Assembly: GCA_051002015.1 (NCBI GenBank)
Contig: JBPCMS010000031.1
Span: 1 to 61,293, forward strand
Origin: JACDBE01 sp051002015
Lineage (GTDB): Bacteria > Actinomycetota > Acidimicrobiia > Spongiisociales > UBA5794
Direction: 5' to 3'
Length of the DNA stretch: 61,293 nucleotides
Shown here piece after piece: positions 26,768-36,302 of the stretch. The notes below the pieces were generated by a model that saw nothing but the letters and a program-made list of their open reading frames with translations, ran no database searches and had not been told where the DNA came from. The stretch's first letter is position 1; the number at the start of each line of letters is the position of its first letter. The translations under genes were made by a program, and so were the position numbers.

Positions 26768-29524
26768 GTGACCGAGTCAACGCCGACCGCCCCCGGAAAA
26801 TACCCGTCCGACTGGGACTTCGACGTGCTGCTCAGGGACGGGACGGCGGCCCGGTTGCGGCCCATCCGCCCCGATGACGCCCCGGGGCTTGCCGACCTCG
26901 TCTCTCGCATGTCGCGCCAGTCGATCTACCACCGCTTCTTCAGGGTGAAGAAGGAGCTGGAGCCCGCCGAGCTGGAGCATTTCACCGTCCTTGACTACCG
27001 CGACCGGATGGCGTTCGTGATCGAGACCGACGGCCGGCTCGCCGGCGTCGGCCGCTACGAGCGGGACGATCCGGGCGGCGACACCGCCGAGGTCGCCTTC
27101 AGCGTGGCCGACGAGCACCAGGGGAAGGGTGTGGCCACCCGCATCCTCGAGTACCTGACCGCATACGCCCGGCTCCACGGCATCTCCGCCTTCGAGGCGT
27201 TCGTCCTCGCCGACAACCACGCCATGATCCGGGTGTTCCGGGGCGCAGGGTTCACCATGAGCCGCCAGCTCGACGACGGGGTCTTCCTGATCGAGTTCCC
27301 CACCCAGGAGTCCGACGAGACCAGAGCCGCCAGCGAGGAGCACGAGAAGCGGGCGGCGGCGGCGAGCATGACGCCGCTGCTCTACCCGACCTCGGTTGCG
27401 GTGATCGGTGCCAGCCGCGACGCCGGCTCCATCGGAGGCAGGCTCCTCGCCAACCTGCTGGGCGGCGACTTCACCGGGCCGGTGTACGCGGTGAACCCCA
27501 GGGCCACCGTGATCCGGTCGATGCCGGCGTATGCCAGCGTGCTCGACGTTCCCGACCGGGTCGACCTCGCCATCATCGTGGTGCCCGCTCGGCACGTCAT
27601 GGATGCCGTGTTGCAGTGCGCCGAGAAGCGGGTGAAGGGCGTCGTGGTGATCTCGGCGGGGTTCTCCGAGACGGGGCCCGATGGCCGTGCCCGCGAGGAG
27701 GAGCTGCTCCAACTGGTCCGCGCCCATGGCATGCGGATGATCGGCCCCAACTGCATGGGGGTGGTCAACACCGATCCGGCGGTGCGGTTGGACGCCCAGT
27801 TCGGCCCCGTTGTCGCCCGCCGGGGCAATGTCGCCATGTCGTCGCAGAGCGGCGCCCTCGGTATCGCCATCCTCGACCACGCCACCCGCATGAACATCGG
27901 GCTGTCCAGCTTCGTCTCTGTGGGCAACAAGGCGGACGTCTCCGGCAACGACCTGCTCCTGTACTGGGAGGACGATCCCGCCACCGACGTGATCCTCCTC
28001 TATCTGGAGTCGTTCGGGAACTCGCGCCGCTTCGCCAGAATCGCCCGCCGGATCGGCAAGAAAAAGCCGATCGTGGCGGTGAAGTCGGGGAGGAGCGCAG
28101 CAGGGGCGCGTGCCGCCGGGTCGCACACCGGGTCGTTGGCCAGCCTCGACCTCGCCGTCGATGCACTGTTCCGTCAGGCCGGCGTGGTGCGGACCGACAC
28201 CCTCGCCGAGCTGTTCGACGTCACCGCGGTGCTGGCCAACCAGCCGTTGCCGGCGGGGCGCCGGGTGGCCATCGTCAGCAATGCCGGTGGTCCCGCCATT
28301 CTGGCGGTGGACACCCTCGAGGCGCACGGGCTCCAGGTGGCGGAGTTCTCGGCGGCGCTCCAGGACGAGCTGCGCAGCCATCTCAGCATCGACGCCTCGG
28401 TACGCAACCCGGTCGACATGATCGCCGCCGCCGGACCCGACAACTACCGCACCTGCCTCGACATCGTCCTCCAGTCCGACGAGGTCGATGCCGTGCTGGC
28501 GATCTTCATCCCCACCTCGGCCCAGGGTATCGACGAGATCGCGAGCGCCATCGCCGAGACGGGACGGCGCCACCACGGGTCGAAGACGTTCCTCACCGTG
28601 TACATGGACGCCGCGGGCGCCCCTGGCGAGGTGTTCGAGGACATCCCGGTGTACCTGTTCCCCGAGCAGGCGGCGATGGCGCTGGCCCGGGCGGTGGAGC
28701 ACGCCGAATGGGTAACCAAGCCAACGGGGCACCAGGTCGTCTTCGCCGACGCCGATCCCCGCAGGGCCGGGGAACTGGTCGCCGCCGCCCTCGCCCGGAG
28801 TCGGGCCGAGTCCGTCTGGCTGGAGCCGGAGACGGTGGATGAGATCCTCGGCTGTTTCGGCATCGCCGTCCCCCGCTCGGGGACTGTGATGTCCGAGGAC
28901 GATGCGGTCGCCCTGGCGGCGACGTTCCCAGGTCCGGCAGTGGTCAAGGTGCTGTCGCCGACGGCGCTGCACAAGAGCGACGTCGGGGGGGTCGCCCTCG
29001 ACGTCGTCGGCGAGGAGGCGCTGCGCCACGCCTACCGCACGGTGTTGGCCGCCGTCCCCGACCCCACCGGTGCGCTGGTCCAGGAGTTCATCCCCGGCGG
29101 TCACGAGGTGCTGATCGGCATCACCCAGGATCCCAACTTCGGGCGGTTGGTGGTGTTCGGCATGGGCGGGGTCTACGTCGAGCTGATCAGGGACGTTGCC
29201 TTCCGGATCCACCCCCTCACCGACCTCGACGCCGAGGAGATGCTGGGCGACGTCCGGTCCGCCAGGCTGCTCGAGGGGTACCGCGGCGGAGACCCCGGCG
29301 ACGTCAAGGCGCTGATCGATACCCTGCTGAGGGTGTCGGCGATGGTCGAGGCCCTCCCCGAGCTGGTGGAGATGGACCTGAACCCGGTGAAGGTCCGCCT
29401 CCCCGGCGAGGGGGTGTGCGTCGTCGACGCCCGCATGCGGGTCGAGCCGGTCTCCGCAACCGGCGCCCCCGAGCCGACCCTGCGCACCAAGCGGGGCATC
29501 AGCGCGCCCCCGGTGGAGAGCTGA
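26768..29524 (+). CDS. GNAT acetyltransferase fused to ADP-forming acyl-CoA synthetase-like module
   Basis: The product is 918 aa from GTG. The N-terminal GNAT domain (about 15-180: VADEHQGKGVATRILEYL as acetyl-CoA loop) is followed by the acyl-CoA synthetase (NDP-forming) parts: CoA-binding (about 210-310, VAVIGASRDAGSIGGRLLANLL), ligase domains with GSHTGSLAS, and a C-terminal ATP-grasp (about 690-900). GNAT-first order is that of actinobacterial Pat-like lysine acetyltransferases, whose large module usually senses ligands and does not synthesise CoA esters. The likely role is protein lysine acetylation; acyl-CoA synthetase activity is an alternative. TAGGCT ends 8 nt before the start. Confidence 0.9.
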   Translation: MTESTPTAPGKYPSDWDFDVLLRDGTAARLRPIRPDDAPGLADLVSRMSRQSIYHRFFRVKKELEPAELEHFTVLDYRDRMAFVIETDGRLAGVGRYERDDPGGDTAEVAFSVADEHQGKGVATRILEYLTAYARLHGISAFEAFVLADNHAMIRVFRGAGFTMSRQLDDGVFLIEFPTQESDETRAASEEHEKRAAAASMTPLLYPTSVAVIGASRDAGSIGGRLLANLLGGDFTGPVYAVNPRATVIRSMPAYASVLDVPDRVDLAIIVVPARHVMDAVLQCAEKRVKGVVVISAGFSETGPDGRAREEELLQLVRAHGMRMIGPNCMGVVNTDPAVRLDAQFGPVVARRGNVAMSSQSGALGIAILDHATRMNIGLSSFVSVGNKADVSGNDLLLYWEDDPATDVILLYLESFGNSRRFARIARRIGKKKPIVAVKSGRSAAGARAAGSHTGSLASLDLAVDALFRQAGVVRTDTLAELFDVTAVLANQPLPAGRRVAIVSNAGGPAILAVDTLEAHGLQVAEFSAALQDELRSHLSIDASVRNPVDMIAAAGPDNYRTCLDIVLQSDEVDAVLAIFIPTSAQGIDEIASAIAETGRRHHGSKTFLTVYMDAAGAPGEVFEDIPVYLFPEQAAMALARAVEHAEWVTKPTGHQVVFADADPRRAGELVAAALARSRAESVWLEPETVDEILGCFGIAVPRSGTVMSEDDAVALAATFPGPAVVKVLSPTALHKSDVGGVALDVVGEEALRHAYRTVLAAVPDPTGALVQEFIPGGHEVLIGITQDPNFGRLVVFGMGGVYVELIRDVAFRIHPLTDLDAEEMLGDVRSARLLEGYRGGDPGDVKALIDTLLRVSAMVEALPELVEMDLNPVKVRLPGEGVCVVDARMRVEPVSATGAPEPTLRTKRGISAPPVES

Positions 29525-29584
29525 CCGGGAAGGGAGCGACCCCTCGTGGTAGGTTCGCGGCCTCCACCCAAGGGGATCTGACCC

Positions 29585-30199
29585 GTGCATGTCGTCGACC
29601 TGATGACCAGTGAGCTGATCACGGTGCGCCCGGATACCCCCATCCGGGAGGCGGCCAGCCTGATGTCGGTGCATCGCGTCTCCGGTCTGCCGGTGTGCGA
29701 CAGCTCGTCGGCCGTGGTCGGCATCATCACCGAGGCCGACTTTCTGCGGCTCGAGGTCGCCCGCCAGGAGGCGGAGCACCCGTCCCCGATCGAACGGGTG
29801 GCGGACGTGATGAACACCGACGTGGTCACCATCCGCCACGACCGGCTGGTGTCGGATGCCGCCAGGGTGATGGTGATCAACGACGTCAGCCGGCTTCCGG
29901 TCGTCGACGAGAACAACGCCCTGCTCGGCATCATCTCTCGGATGGACGTCGTCGGCGCCTTCGCCCGGCCCGACGACGTCATCGAGGACGAGATACGCGA
30001 GGACCTGCTGCGACGGGTGCTGTTCGTCGACCCCGAGACCATCGACGTGTCCGTGGTCGACGGCGTCGTCACCTTCGACGGGATCATCGGGACCCGCACC
30101 GAGGCGCTGATGCTCGACGAGATGGTGCTGCGGCTCCCCGGGGTGGCCAGGGTCGTCAACCGGCTCAGCTGGCGGGTGGACGACAGCGGAGCGCCGTGA
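29585..30199 (+). CDS. CBS-CBS-BON domain protein
   Basis: The product is 204 aa with a GTG start and AAGGGGA ribosome-binding site. Two CBS motifs (VVDLMTSELITVRPDTPIRE and VADVMNTDVVTIRHDRLVSD) form a Bateman module that likely binds an adenosine nucleotide. The C-terminal third (LFVDPETIDVSVVDGVVTFDG, then LPGVARVVNRLSW) is a BON domain, often a membrane- or protein-association module. Its stop overlaps the hydrolase GTG by 3 nt. The role is likely regulatory; no partner is evident. Confidence 0.9.
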   Translation: MHVVDLMTSELITVRPDTPIREAASLMSVHRVSGLPVCDSSSAVVGIITEADFLRLEVARQEAEHPSPIERVADVMNTDVVTIRHDRLVSDAARVMVINDVSRLPVVDENNALLGIISRMDVVGAFARPDDVIEDEIREDLLRRVLFVDPETIDVSVVDGVVTFDGIIGTRTEALMLDEMVLRLPGVARVVNRLSWRVDDSGAP

Positions 30200-31068
30200 G
30201 GCGGAGCTTCGGCACGGCCGTCACCGTCGACGGCCTCACCATCGCCGCCGAAACCACCCGATGGGGCCCCCAACCGGCGCCGTCCGTGGTGGCGGTGCAT
30301 GCCACCGGGTTCTGCCGCCAGGTGTTCCGCCCCGTCGCCGGGGTGCTCGCCACCATGGTCGAAGCCGGTGCCATGACCGCGCTCGATCAGCGGGGCCATG
30401 GGGCGTCCGATCGCCCCGAGCCGCCGTTCGACTGGTGGGACCTCGGCGGTGACGTCCTCGCCGTTGCCGGCGACACCCGGCCGGCGGTGGGGCTGGGGCA
30501 CTCCGCCGGGGGTGCGGCGATCATCATGGCCGAGCTCCTCGCCCCCGGGACGTTCTCGGCGCTGGTCCTGGTCGAGCCCATCGTGTTCCCGCCCCCGCAC
30601 CGGCGCCAGGAGGAACAGACGCTGGTCGACGCCGCGCTCAAGCGGAAGCGGGTGTTCGAGAGCCCGGCGGCGGCGGCGGAGAACTTCGTCACCAAGCCCG
30701 CATTCGCCGACTGGCACCCGGCTGCGCTGACCGAGTACGTCGAGCACGGGCTGCGCTCGACCGGCGACGGCTGGATCCTCGCCTGCGACCCGGAGGTCGA
30801 GGCCGAGTTCTACCGGACCGGGCCGGCCCACGACGCCTGGGACCGCCTCGAGGAGCTGACCCTGCCGGTCACGCTGATCGCCGGGGAGCGGTCGACCACC
30901 CACCACGGCCGATACCTGGAGGCCTTGGCGGGCCGGTTCGGGACCGAGCCGGCGGTCGACGTCGTTGCCGGCGCCTCCCACTTGGTGGTGATGGAACGCC
31001 CCGAGCTCATCGCCGAACACGTGGCGGGGCGGCTGCCCGCACCCTCGACACATGCGGCGCCCCGGTAA
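30196..31068 (+). CDS. Alpha/beta hydrolase
   Basis: The product is 290 aa from GTG, coupled to the CBS-BON gene. Motifs: oxyanion HATGFC, nucleophile elbow GLGHSAGG (Ser in GHSAG), and catalytic His in GASHLVVME. The order menF, 12 nt downstream, raises the possibility that this is the MenH-type step of menaquinone synthesis (pyruvate elimination from SEPHCHC), but the sequence motifs are generic to the superfamily and no menH-specific feature is recognisable. The substrate therefore stays open. Confidence 0.85.
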   Translation: MRRSFGTAVTVDGLTIAAETTRWGPQPAPSVVAVHATGFCRQVFRPVAGVLATMVEAGAMTALDQRGHGASDRPEPPFDWWDLGGDVLAVAGDTRPAVGLGHSAGGAAIIMAELLAPGTFSALVLVEPIVFPPPHRRQEEQTLVDAALKRKRVFESPAAAAENFVTKPAFADWHPAALTEYVEHGLRSTGDGWILACDPEVEAEFYRTGPAHDAWDRLEELTLPVTLIAGERSTTHHGRYLEALAGRFGTEPAVDVVAGASHLVVMERPELIAEHVAGRLPAPSTHAAPR

Positions 31069-31080
31069 CATCCGGCCCCG

Positions 31081-32400
31081 ATGCTGTTCTCTCCGCGGGC
31101 GCTCGCCGCCGCCTCGTCGCAGCTTTCCTCTGCGGACACCGCCATCCGGTTCGCCTCGGTGCCGGTGGACGTGCTGCCCCTCGATGTGGTGCGGGCGGCG
31201 GCGCCCGTGTTCGGCTCGGCCCGGTTCCTCAGCATGCCGGACGGCCCCACCATCGCCGGGCTGGGCACCGGGCGGCGGTTCACCACCAGCGGCCCCGACC
31301 GTTTCGCCGCACTCGGCCGGCACCTGGCCGGGGTCGAGCTGCACCGGGACGCAGTGGCTCTCCTCGGGTTCTCCTTCGCCCCCGACGGGCCCCGGGCCCC
31401 CGAGTGGGAGGGGTTCATATCCGCCGAGGCGGTGGTCCCCGCGGTGAGCGTCATCGCCGATCGCACCGGGACCAGGCTGGTGGTGGCGGTCCCCCCCGGA
31501 TCGCACCCCGGCGGGATCATCGCCACCCTGCGCGATCTCCCCGACCCCGGTCAGGTGCGGCTCCCCGGTCTGGGCGACCACGCGGTGCGGGCGGTCCCTT
31601 CGGGCTCCGACTGGTGCGCCGCCGTCGACGAGGCGATCGGAGCCATCCGGGACGGGGCGATGGCCAAGGTGGTGCTGGCCCGTTCGGCGGTGGTGACCAC
31701 CGAGATGACCATCGACCCCTTCGAGACGGTGCACCACCTGGTGGAGCGCAACCCGAACGCCTACGGCTTCGGGTGGCAGATCGGCGGCACCGCCTTCGTT
31801 GGGGCCAGCCCCGAGCTGCTGGTGGGACGCCGGGGCGACCGGGTGGTCTCCCATCCCCACGCCGGTTCGGCCGGTCGGGGCGAGGGCGATGAGGACGACC
31901 GGGCCGTGGGGGCGGCGCTGATGGCGAGCGCCAAGGATCGCTCCGAGCACGCCGTGGTGGTCGACGACATCGCCGCCCGTCTCGGCGATGTGACCACCGA
32001 GCTGGCCGTGCCCTCCGCTCCGTCGCTGTCCACCAACGCCACCGTGCAGCACCTGTCCACCCACATCACCGGCACCCTTCGCCCCGGGATCACCCTGTGC
32101 GACCTCATCGCCAGGCTCCATCCCACCCCCGCCGTGGGTGGGATGCCGCGTAGGGATGCGATCGGGTTCATCGACAAGCTGGAGACCATCGACCGCGGCT
32201 GGTACAGCGGAGGGGTGGGCTGGATCGACCCGGCCGGGGACGGCGAGGTCGCCATCGCCCTGCGCTGCGGCCTGCTCCACGGCACCGAGGCCCGACTCTA
32301 CGCCGGCAACGGGATCGTGGCCGATTCCAACCCCGAGACCGAGCTGGTCGAGACCCGGTGGAAGCTGCGGCCCCTGCTCGATCTGCTCACCGCAACCTGA
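31081..32400 (+). CDS. menF: Isochorismate synthase
   Basis: The product is 439 aa. The chorismate-binding domain spans about 180-435: DGAMAKVVLARSAVV (catalytic Lys), FVGASPELLVGRRG, HPHAGSAGRG, ELVETRWKLRPLL and LHPTPAVGGMPR, GWYSGGVGWID. It would convert chorismate to isochorismate, the first step of menaquinone synthesis, which agrees with menD, menB, menA and menE 2-7 kb away. A siderophore-type isochorismate synthase is unlikely given that context. TAACAT (31066-31071) overlaps the previous stop codon and ends 9 nt before the ATG. Confidence 0.92.
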   Translation: MLFSPRALAAASSQLSSADTAIRFASVPVDVLPLDVVRAAAPVFGSARFLSMPDGPTIAGLGTGRRFTTSGPDRFAALGRHLAGVELHRDAVALLGFSFAPDGPRAPEWEGFISAEAVVPAVSVIADRTGTRLVVAVPPGSHPGGIIATLRDLPDPGQVRLPGLGDHAVRAVPSGSDWCAAVDEAIGAIRDGAMAKVVLARSAVVTTEMTIDPFETVHHLVERNPNAYGFGWQIGGTAFVGASPELLVGRRGDRVVSHPHAGSAGRGEGDEDDRAVGAALMASAKDRSEHAVVVDDIAARLGDVTTELAVPSAPSLSTNATVQHLSTHITGTLRPGITLCDLIARLHPTPAVGGMPRRDAIGFIDKLETIDRGWYSGGVGWIDPAGDGEVAIALRCGLLHGTEARLYAGNGIVADSNPETELVETRWKLRPLLDLLTAT

Positions 32401-32405
32401 GGCGG

Positions 32406-32885
32406 CTACGGGGCGACTCTGGGTGGCGCCGACGCGCCGAGATGGCCGATCACCTTGTGGGCAATGGTGGCGAGGACATCGACCTCCTCCGGGGTGAGCA
32501 GGTCGATGAAGTTCCGACGCACCGACCCCACATGGCCCGGAGCCGCCTCGCCGATCGTCTCCAATCCCTTCGTGGTGAGCGTGATCAGGGCGCCGCGTTT
32601 GTCACTGCCGATGGGCGCGCGGGCCACCAGCCCGCGGCGCTCCATGCGCCCGACGTGGTGCGACAGGCGGCTGCTCGACCACAGCAACCGGACGGCGAGA
32701 TCCCCGGCGCGCCAGCGGTGCCCCTCCGCCTCGGTGAGGGTGGAGAGAACGTCGTAGTCGGATTCGGAGAGCCCGGCATCCCGCGCCAGGTCGCGGGCGA
32801 GCTGCAGGTCGAGCAGGGTGCGCATGCGCCGGTAGCGGCGCCAGGCCAGCTCCTCGGTCGCAGTCAACCATCGTGGCTCGATCAT
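32406..32885 (-). CDS. MarR-family transcriptional regulator
   Basis: The product is 159 aa with a winged-helix: LSESDYDVLSTLTEAEGHRWRAGDLAVRLLWSSSRLSHHVGRMERRGLV as recognition region, then the wing GSDKRGALITLT. The ATG at 32885 was chosen because a -35/-10 pair (CTGACA, 17 nt, TACGCT) ends 6 nt before it, giving a leaderless mRNA; an ATG at 32915 would lie within that promoter. It is divergent from the YczE-like gene and two identical palindromes lie between them. It probably represses itself and that operon in response to a small ligand. Confidence 0.88.
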   Translation of the reverse strand: MIEPRWLTATEELAWRRYRRMRTLLDLQLARDLARDAGLSESDYDVLSTLTEAEGHRWRAGDLAVRLLWSSSRLSHHVGRMERRGLVARAPIGSDKRGALITLTTKGLETIGEAAPGHVGSVRRNFIDLLTPEEVDVLATIAHKVIGHLGASAPPRVAP

Positions 32886-32908
32886 GCGTCGAGCGTAGCG
32901 CAGTTTAC

Positions 32909-32951
32909 TTGACATGTCAGGAACCTTCCGGTAGTGTTCTCTGACATGTCA
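32909..32951. promoter_or_regulatory. Divergent promoters with two TGACATGTCA operators
   Basis: The 10-bp palindrome TGACATGTCA occurs at 32910-32919 and 32942-32951, 32 bp apart (about three helical turns). On the plus strand, TTGACA (32909-32914), 17 nt and TAGTGT (32932-32937) form a near-consensus promoter; one operator overlaps its -35 and the other its start site. On the minus strand the first palindrome supplies CTGACA for the marR promoter. Repression of both genes by the adjacent MarR is the natural reading. Confidence 0.75.
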
Positions 32952-32981
32952 GCTAGATCCGCGGGGAATAGAGGCCGGTCG

Positions 32982-33653
32982 ATGACGAGCGGTGCGGGCT
33001 GCATGCCGGCATCCACTGGGTGGCTTCCACGCCGCGGTCTGGCGATGCGGCTGACCCGGCTCTACGCAGGGCTGGTCGGCTTCGGGGCCAGCCTGGCGCT
33101 GATGATCGAGGCTGGACTGGGGCTCGGACCATGGGATGTGCTCCACCAGGGGGTTGCCAGGACAACCGGTGTGCCGATCGGCTGGGTGGTAATCGCGGTG
33201 GGTGCGGTCGTCCTGGTGGCATGGATCCCGCTGCGGCAGCGGCCGGGGTTCGGGACCGTGAGCAACGTGATCGTGGTGGGGCTGGTGGTCGACGTCGCCC
33301 TCGCCCTGCTGCCCAGCCCGGGTGCGCTCCCGGTGCGGATCGCCTTCCTGGCGGTGGGTATCGTCGCCAACGGGGTGGCTACCGGCCTCTACATCGGGGC
33401 CGGGCTCGGGCCCGGTCCCCGCGACGGGCTGATGACCGGGCTGGCCGCCTGGGGACTGTCGCTGCGGGCCGCCCGCACTCTCATCGAGCTTTCGGCACTC
33501 GGTTTCGGGTGGGTGCTCGGAGGCACGGTCGGAGCGGGCACCGTCCTCTACGCGGTGGCGATAGGACCGCTCGCCCAGGTGTTCATTCCCATGCTCGCCA
33601 TGGAGCCGGCTGGGGAACCATGCCGGCATCGGAGGGGAGTTGGTGGCGGATGA
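32982..33653 (+). CDS. YczE/YyaS/YitT family integral membrane protein
   Basis: The product is 223 aa from ATG at 32982 (AGAGG 7 nt upstream); later Met codons at 33003 and 33045 are also possible. Five or more membrane segments. Family features: RLYAGLVGFGASLALMIEAGLGLGPWDVLHQGVARTTG and IPLRQRPGFGTVSNVIVVGLVVD, then GLYIGAGLGPGPRDGLMTGL. Function of the family is poorly known; members are often regulated by an adjacent regulator and may export small molecules. The stop overlaps the next gene (ATGA), so a MarR-controlled operon of two genes is likely. Confidence 0.85.
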   Translation: MTSGAGCMPASTGWLPRRGLAMRLTRLYAGLVGFGASLALMIEAGLGLGPWDVLHQGVARTTGVPIGWVVIAVGAVVLVAWIPLRQRPGFGTVSNVIVVGLVVDVALALLPSPGALPVRIAFLAVGIVANGVATGLYIGAGLGPGPRDGLMTGLAAWGLSLRAARTLIELSALGFGWVLGGTVGAGTVLYAVAIGPLAQVFIPMLAMEPAGEPCRHRRGVGGG

Positions 33654-34528
33654 GCGAGCTGCTGATCGGAGTCGACCTGTCGGCATCGGCGGTCCCCGGC
33701 GCCAACCCGGTGGAGGCGGCGTGCGAGGCGGAGCGGCTGGGGTACGACTTTGTCTCCGCCTCCGACCATCCCGCCGGTCCCCGCCCCACCTACGAAGCCT
33801 GGACGCTGCTCACGTGGATCGCCGCCGCCACCAGGCGCATCCGGCTTGCCTCCCGGGTACTCGCCGTGCCGCTGCGCAGTCCGGCGATGGTGGCCAAGAT
33901 GGCCGAGTCCCTCGACCGGCTAGCCGGGGGTCGGCTCATCCTCGGTCTCGGCGGCGGCTACTCGGACGACGAGCTCGCCGCCTTCGGGGCGGGCAGGCCG
34001 ACGCCCGGGGAGAAGGTCGATGGGCTCGAGGAGGCGGTCCGGATCATCCGGGCGCTGTGGACCCAGCCCGATGTCAACTTTGGCGGGCGGCGGTATCGCG
34101 TGGAGCACGCCGAGCTGGCCCCGCGGCCGGGACGGCCGATCCCGATCTGGCTGGGCACCTACGGCGACCGCGCCCTCGCCGTCACCGGGAGGCTCGCCGA
34201 CGGCTGGATCCCGTCGCTCTCCTTCGCCCCTCCGGAGCAGGTCGCCGTGATGCATCGCCGCCTGCTCGACGCCGCCGGCGCCGCCGGACGCGATCCCGGT
34301 ACGATCACCTGCGTGTACAACGTCGAGGTCCGGCTCGACCGCCGCCCGGCCGAGGCGCCGCCCCATGTCGTCGCCGGCCCGCCGGAAGCGGTGGTCGAGC
34401 GGCTCGCCGGCTTTCTCGGCCTGGGCTTCACCGCCTTCAACATCCTGCCCACAGGGCGGGACCGATCGATGCAGGTGGAGCGGATCGGTCGCGAGGTGCT
34501 CCCGGAGCTCCGTCGAGCCGCCGGGTGA
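33650..34528 (+). CDS. LLM-class F420-dependent oxidoreductase
   Basis: The product is 292 aa; a GGAGGGGAG ribosome-binding site precedes the ATG. A bacterial luciferase-like TIM barrel: LIGVDLSASAVPGANPVEAACEAERLGYDFVSASDH, VLAVPLRSPAMVAKMAESLDRLAGGRLILGLGGGYSDDE, RPIPIWLGTYGDRALAVTGRLADGWIP. In Actinomycetota this subgroup usually uses F420. Cotranscribed with the YczE-like gene under MarR control, so a role in converting or detoxifying the regulator's ligand is plausible. Substrate unknown. Confidence 0.88.
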   Translation: MSELLIGVDLSASAVPGANPVEAACEAERLGYDFVSASDHPAGPRPTYEAWTLLTWIAAATRRIRLASRVLAVPLRSPAMVAKMAESLDRLAGGRLILGLGGGYSDDELAAFGAGRPTPGEKVDGLEEAVRIIRALWTQPDVNFGGRRYRVEHAELAPRPGRPIPIWLGTYGDRALAVTGRLADGWIPSLSFAPPEQVAVMHRRLLDAAGAAGRDPGTITCVYNVEVRLDRRPAEAPPHVVAGPPEAVVERLAGFLGLGFTAFNILPTGRDRSMQVERIGREVLPELRRAAG

Positions 34529-34572
34529 GGTTGGTCCAGGATGGCGTCCGGGGTCCTCCCGGGTGGAGTCCC

Positions 34573-36279
34573 CTAACCGCCGAGTGCCTCGGTGATCCTC
34601 TGGCGGAGACGGGCGTGGAGGGCGACGTTCTCGGTGCGAACGGTCCGTAGTTCGACCAGTACGGGCCCGGTGCCTGCGGCGACCAGGGCGGCGAGCGCCG
34701 CCGCGGTGTCGGCCTGCTCGACCTTCATCCCCAGGGCGGCGGCCACCGCGGCGAAGCCGGTGCCGTGTGGGGTACCCAGGTGGCGCTCGAACACCTCAGG
34801 ATCGAACCGGGTCGCATCGGCCTGCGGAAGGAACGAGAAGATGCCGCCGCCGTCGTTGTTCACCACCACCACCGTGACCGGTAGGTCGAGCCTGACCGCG
34901 GCGGCAAGGGCGTTGAGGTCGTGGAGGGCGGCGACGTCGCCCACCAGTGCAGTGGTTGGGCGCCCCGTGGCAGCGGCACCCAGCGCCGAGGAGATCACCC
35001 CGTCGATCCCGTTGGCTCCCCGGTTGGCCAGTATCGGCACCGGCTCGCCACCGGCGCCCATGAAGGCGTCGATGTCGCGGATCGGCATCGAGCTGGAAAC
35101 ATACAGCAGGCCGCCTCCCGGAACCGAGGCGGCCACGGTGCGGGCGATGGCGGGCTCGCTGGGGAACGGCTCGGCGGCGAGCGCCTCGTCCAGCGCCGCC
35201 TGGGCGGCGGCGTCTGCGTCGTTCCATGCCGCCCCCCAGACCTCGGGGGCGGGGTCGGCGGCACCGGCGACGGCGGTGGCAACCGCATCGGGGTCGGCCC
35301 GCACCACCAGCGAGGCGCTGGCGGTGGCGTCCCGCCACCCGGCAGGGTCGACCAGCACCTGGGGAAGGTGGCGCTGGTCGGCGAACCACGTGGTGATCGC
35401 CTTCGAGGTGGGGGCGGAGCCGAAGCGAAGCACCGCCTCGGGGGCGAGCCGTTCGAGCAAACCAACGGTGGCGAGCAGATCGCCCGAGGCGAGCACCGTT
35501 CCCCGATGGCCGCCCCGCAGCCCCGACTGGGGGTCGGCGAGCACCGGGATGCCGAGGACCATCGCCATCGAGCACACCGCCCGCGCCCCCGCCTCGGGCA
35601 GCGCCCCCACCACGGCGATGGTGCGGCGACCCCCGATGAGGGCGCAGATCTCGGCGACGGTTGCGGCGGCCGGCGCCATCGTTCCCGCCGCCACCTTCGG
35701 CGTGGCTCCAGGCCCCTCCCGTTCGGCGGTTGGCTCATTGGCGGGGGCCACCAGGGCGTCGTCGAAGGGGAGGTTGAGGTGGACCGGGCCCGGGGGTACC
35801 CCCGTGGCCTCGGCCCAGGCGTGGGCGGCGAGGTCGGGTGCGGTGGCGGCGGCCGAGGCGTCTGCGGTCGATCCCTGGTGGAACCAGCGCACCGCCGCAC
35901 CAAACAGCTTCACCTGGTCGATGGTCTGCGGAGCGCCGACGTCGCGCAGCCGACCGGGGCGGTCGGCGGTGAGCACCAGCAGCGGCACCCTGGCCAGGTC
36001 GGCCTCGACCACGGCCGGGTGGTACTCGGCGGCGGCGGTGCCGGAGGTGCACACCAGGGCGACCGGTTTTCCCTCGGTCTTGGCCATGCCGAGGGCGAAG
36101 AACCCGGCGCTGCGCTCGTCGAGGATGCTCCAGTCCTCGATCCGACCCTGGGCGGCGAACGCCGAGGTGAGCGGGGTGTTGCGCGACCCGGGTGAGATGA
36201 CGGCGGCGGTGAGCCCGAGGTCGGCCAATGCCGCCGCCAGGGCGGTGGCGAAGGCGGTGGCGGCGCTGGCGGGATGCAC
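34573..36279 (-). CDS. menD: 2-succinyl-5-enolpyruvyl-6-hydroxy-3-cyclohexene-1-carboxylate synthase MenD
   Basis: The product is 568 aa from GTG. It joins isochorismate and 2-oxoglutarate using thiamine diphosphate. Motifs: VISPGSRNTPLTSAF at the N-terminus, catalytic Glu in SILDERSAGFFALGMAK, LTADRPGRLRDVGAPQTIDQ, and the ThDP-binding GDVAALHDLN...VVVNNDGGGIFSFLP. The stop is TAG. TAGCCT ends 6 nt before the start, so besides the menB-menA-menD run it probably has its own leaderless promoter. Confidence 0.96.
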   Translation of the reverse strand: MHPASAATAFATALAAALADLGLTAAVISPGSRNTPLTSAFAAQGRIEDWSILDERSAGFFALGMAKTEGKPVALVCTSGTAAAEYHPAVVEADLARVPLLVLTADRPGRLRDVGAPQTIDQVKLFGAAVRWFHQGSTADASAAATAPDLAAHAWAEATGVPPGPVHLNLPFDDALVAPANEPTAEREGPGATPKVAAGTMAPAAATVAEICALIGGRRTIAVVGALPEAGARAVCSMAMVLGIPVLADPQSGLRGGHRGTVLASGDLLATVGLLERLAPEAVLRFGSAPTSKAITTWFADQRHLPQVLVDPAGWRDATASASLVVRADPDAVATAVAGAADPAPEVWGAAWNDADAAAQAALDEALAAEPFPSEPAIARTVAASVPGGGLLYVSSSMPIRDIDAFMGAGGEPVPILANRGANGIDGVISSALGAAATGRPTTALVGDVAALHDLNALAAAVRLDLPVTVVVVNNDGGGIFSFLPQADATRFDPEVFERHLGTPHGTGFAAVAAALGMKVEQADTAAALAALVAAGTGPVLVELRTVRTENVALHARLRQRITEALGG

Positions 36280-36302
36280 GACGGGAGGCTACCGGCAGGC
36301 GG

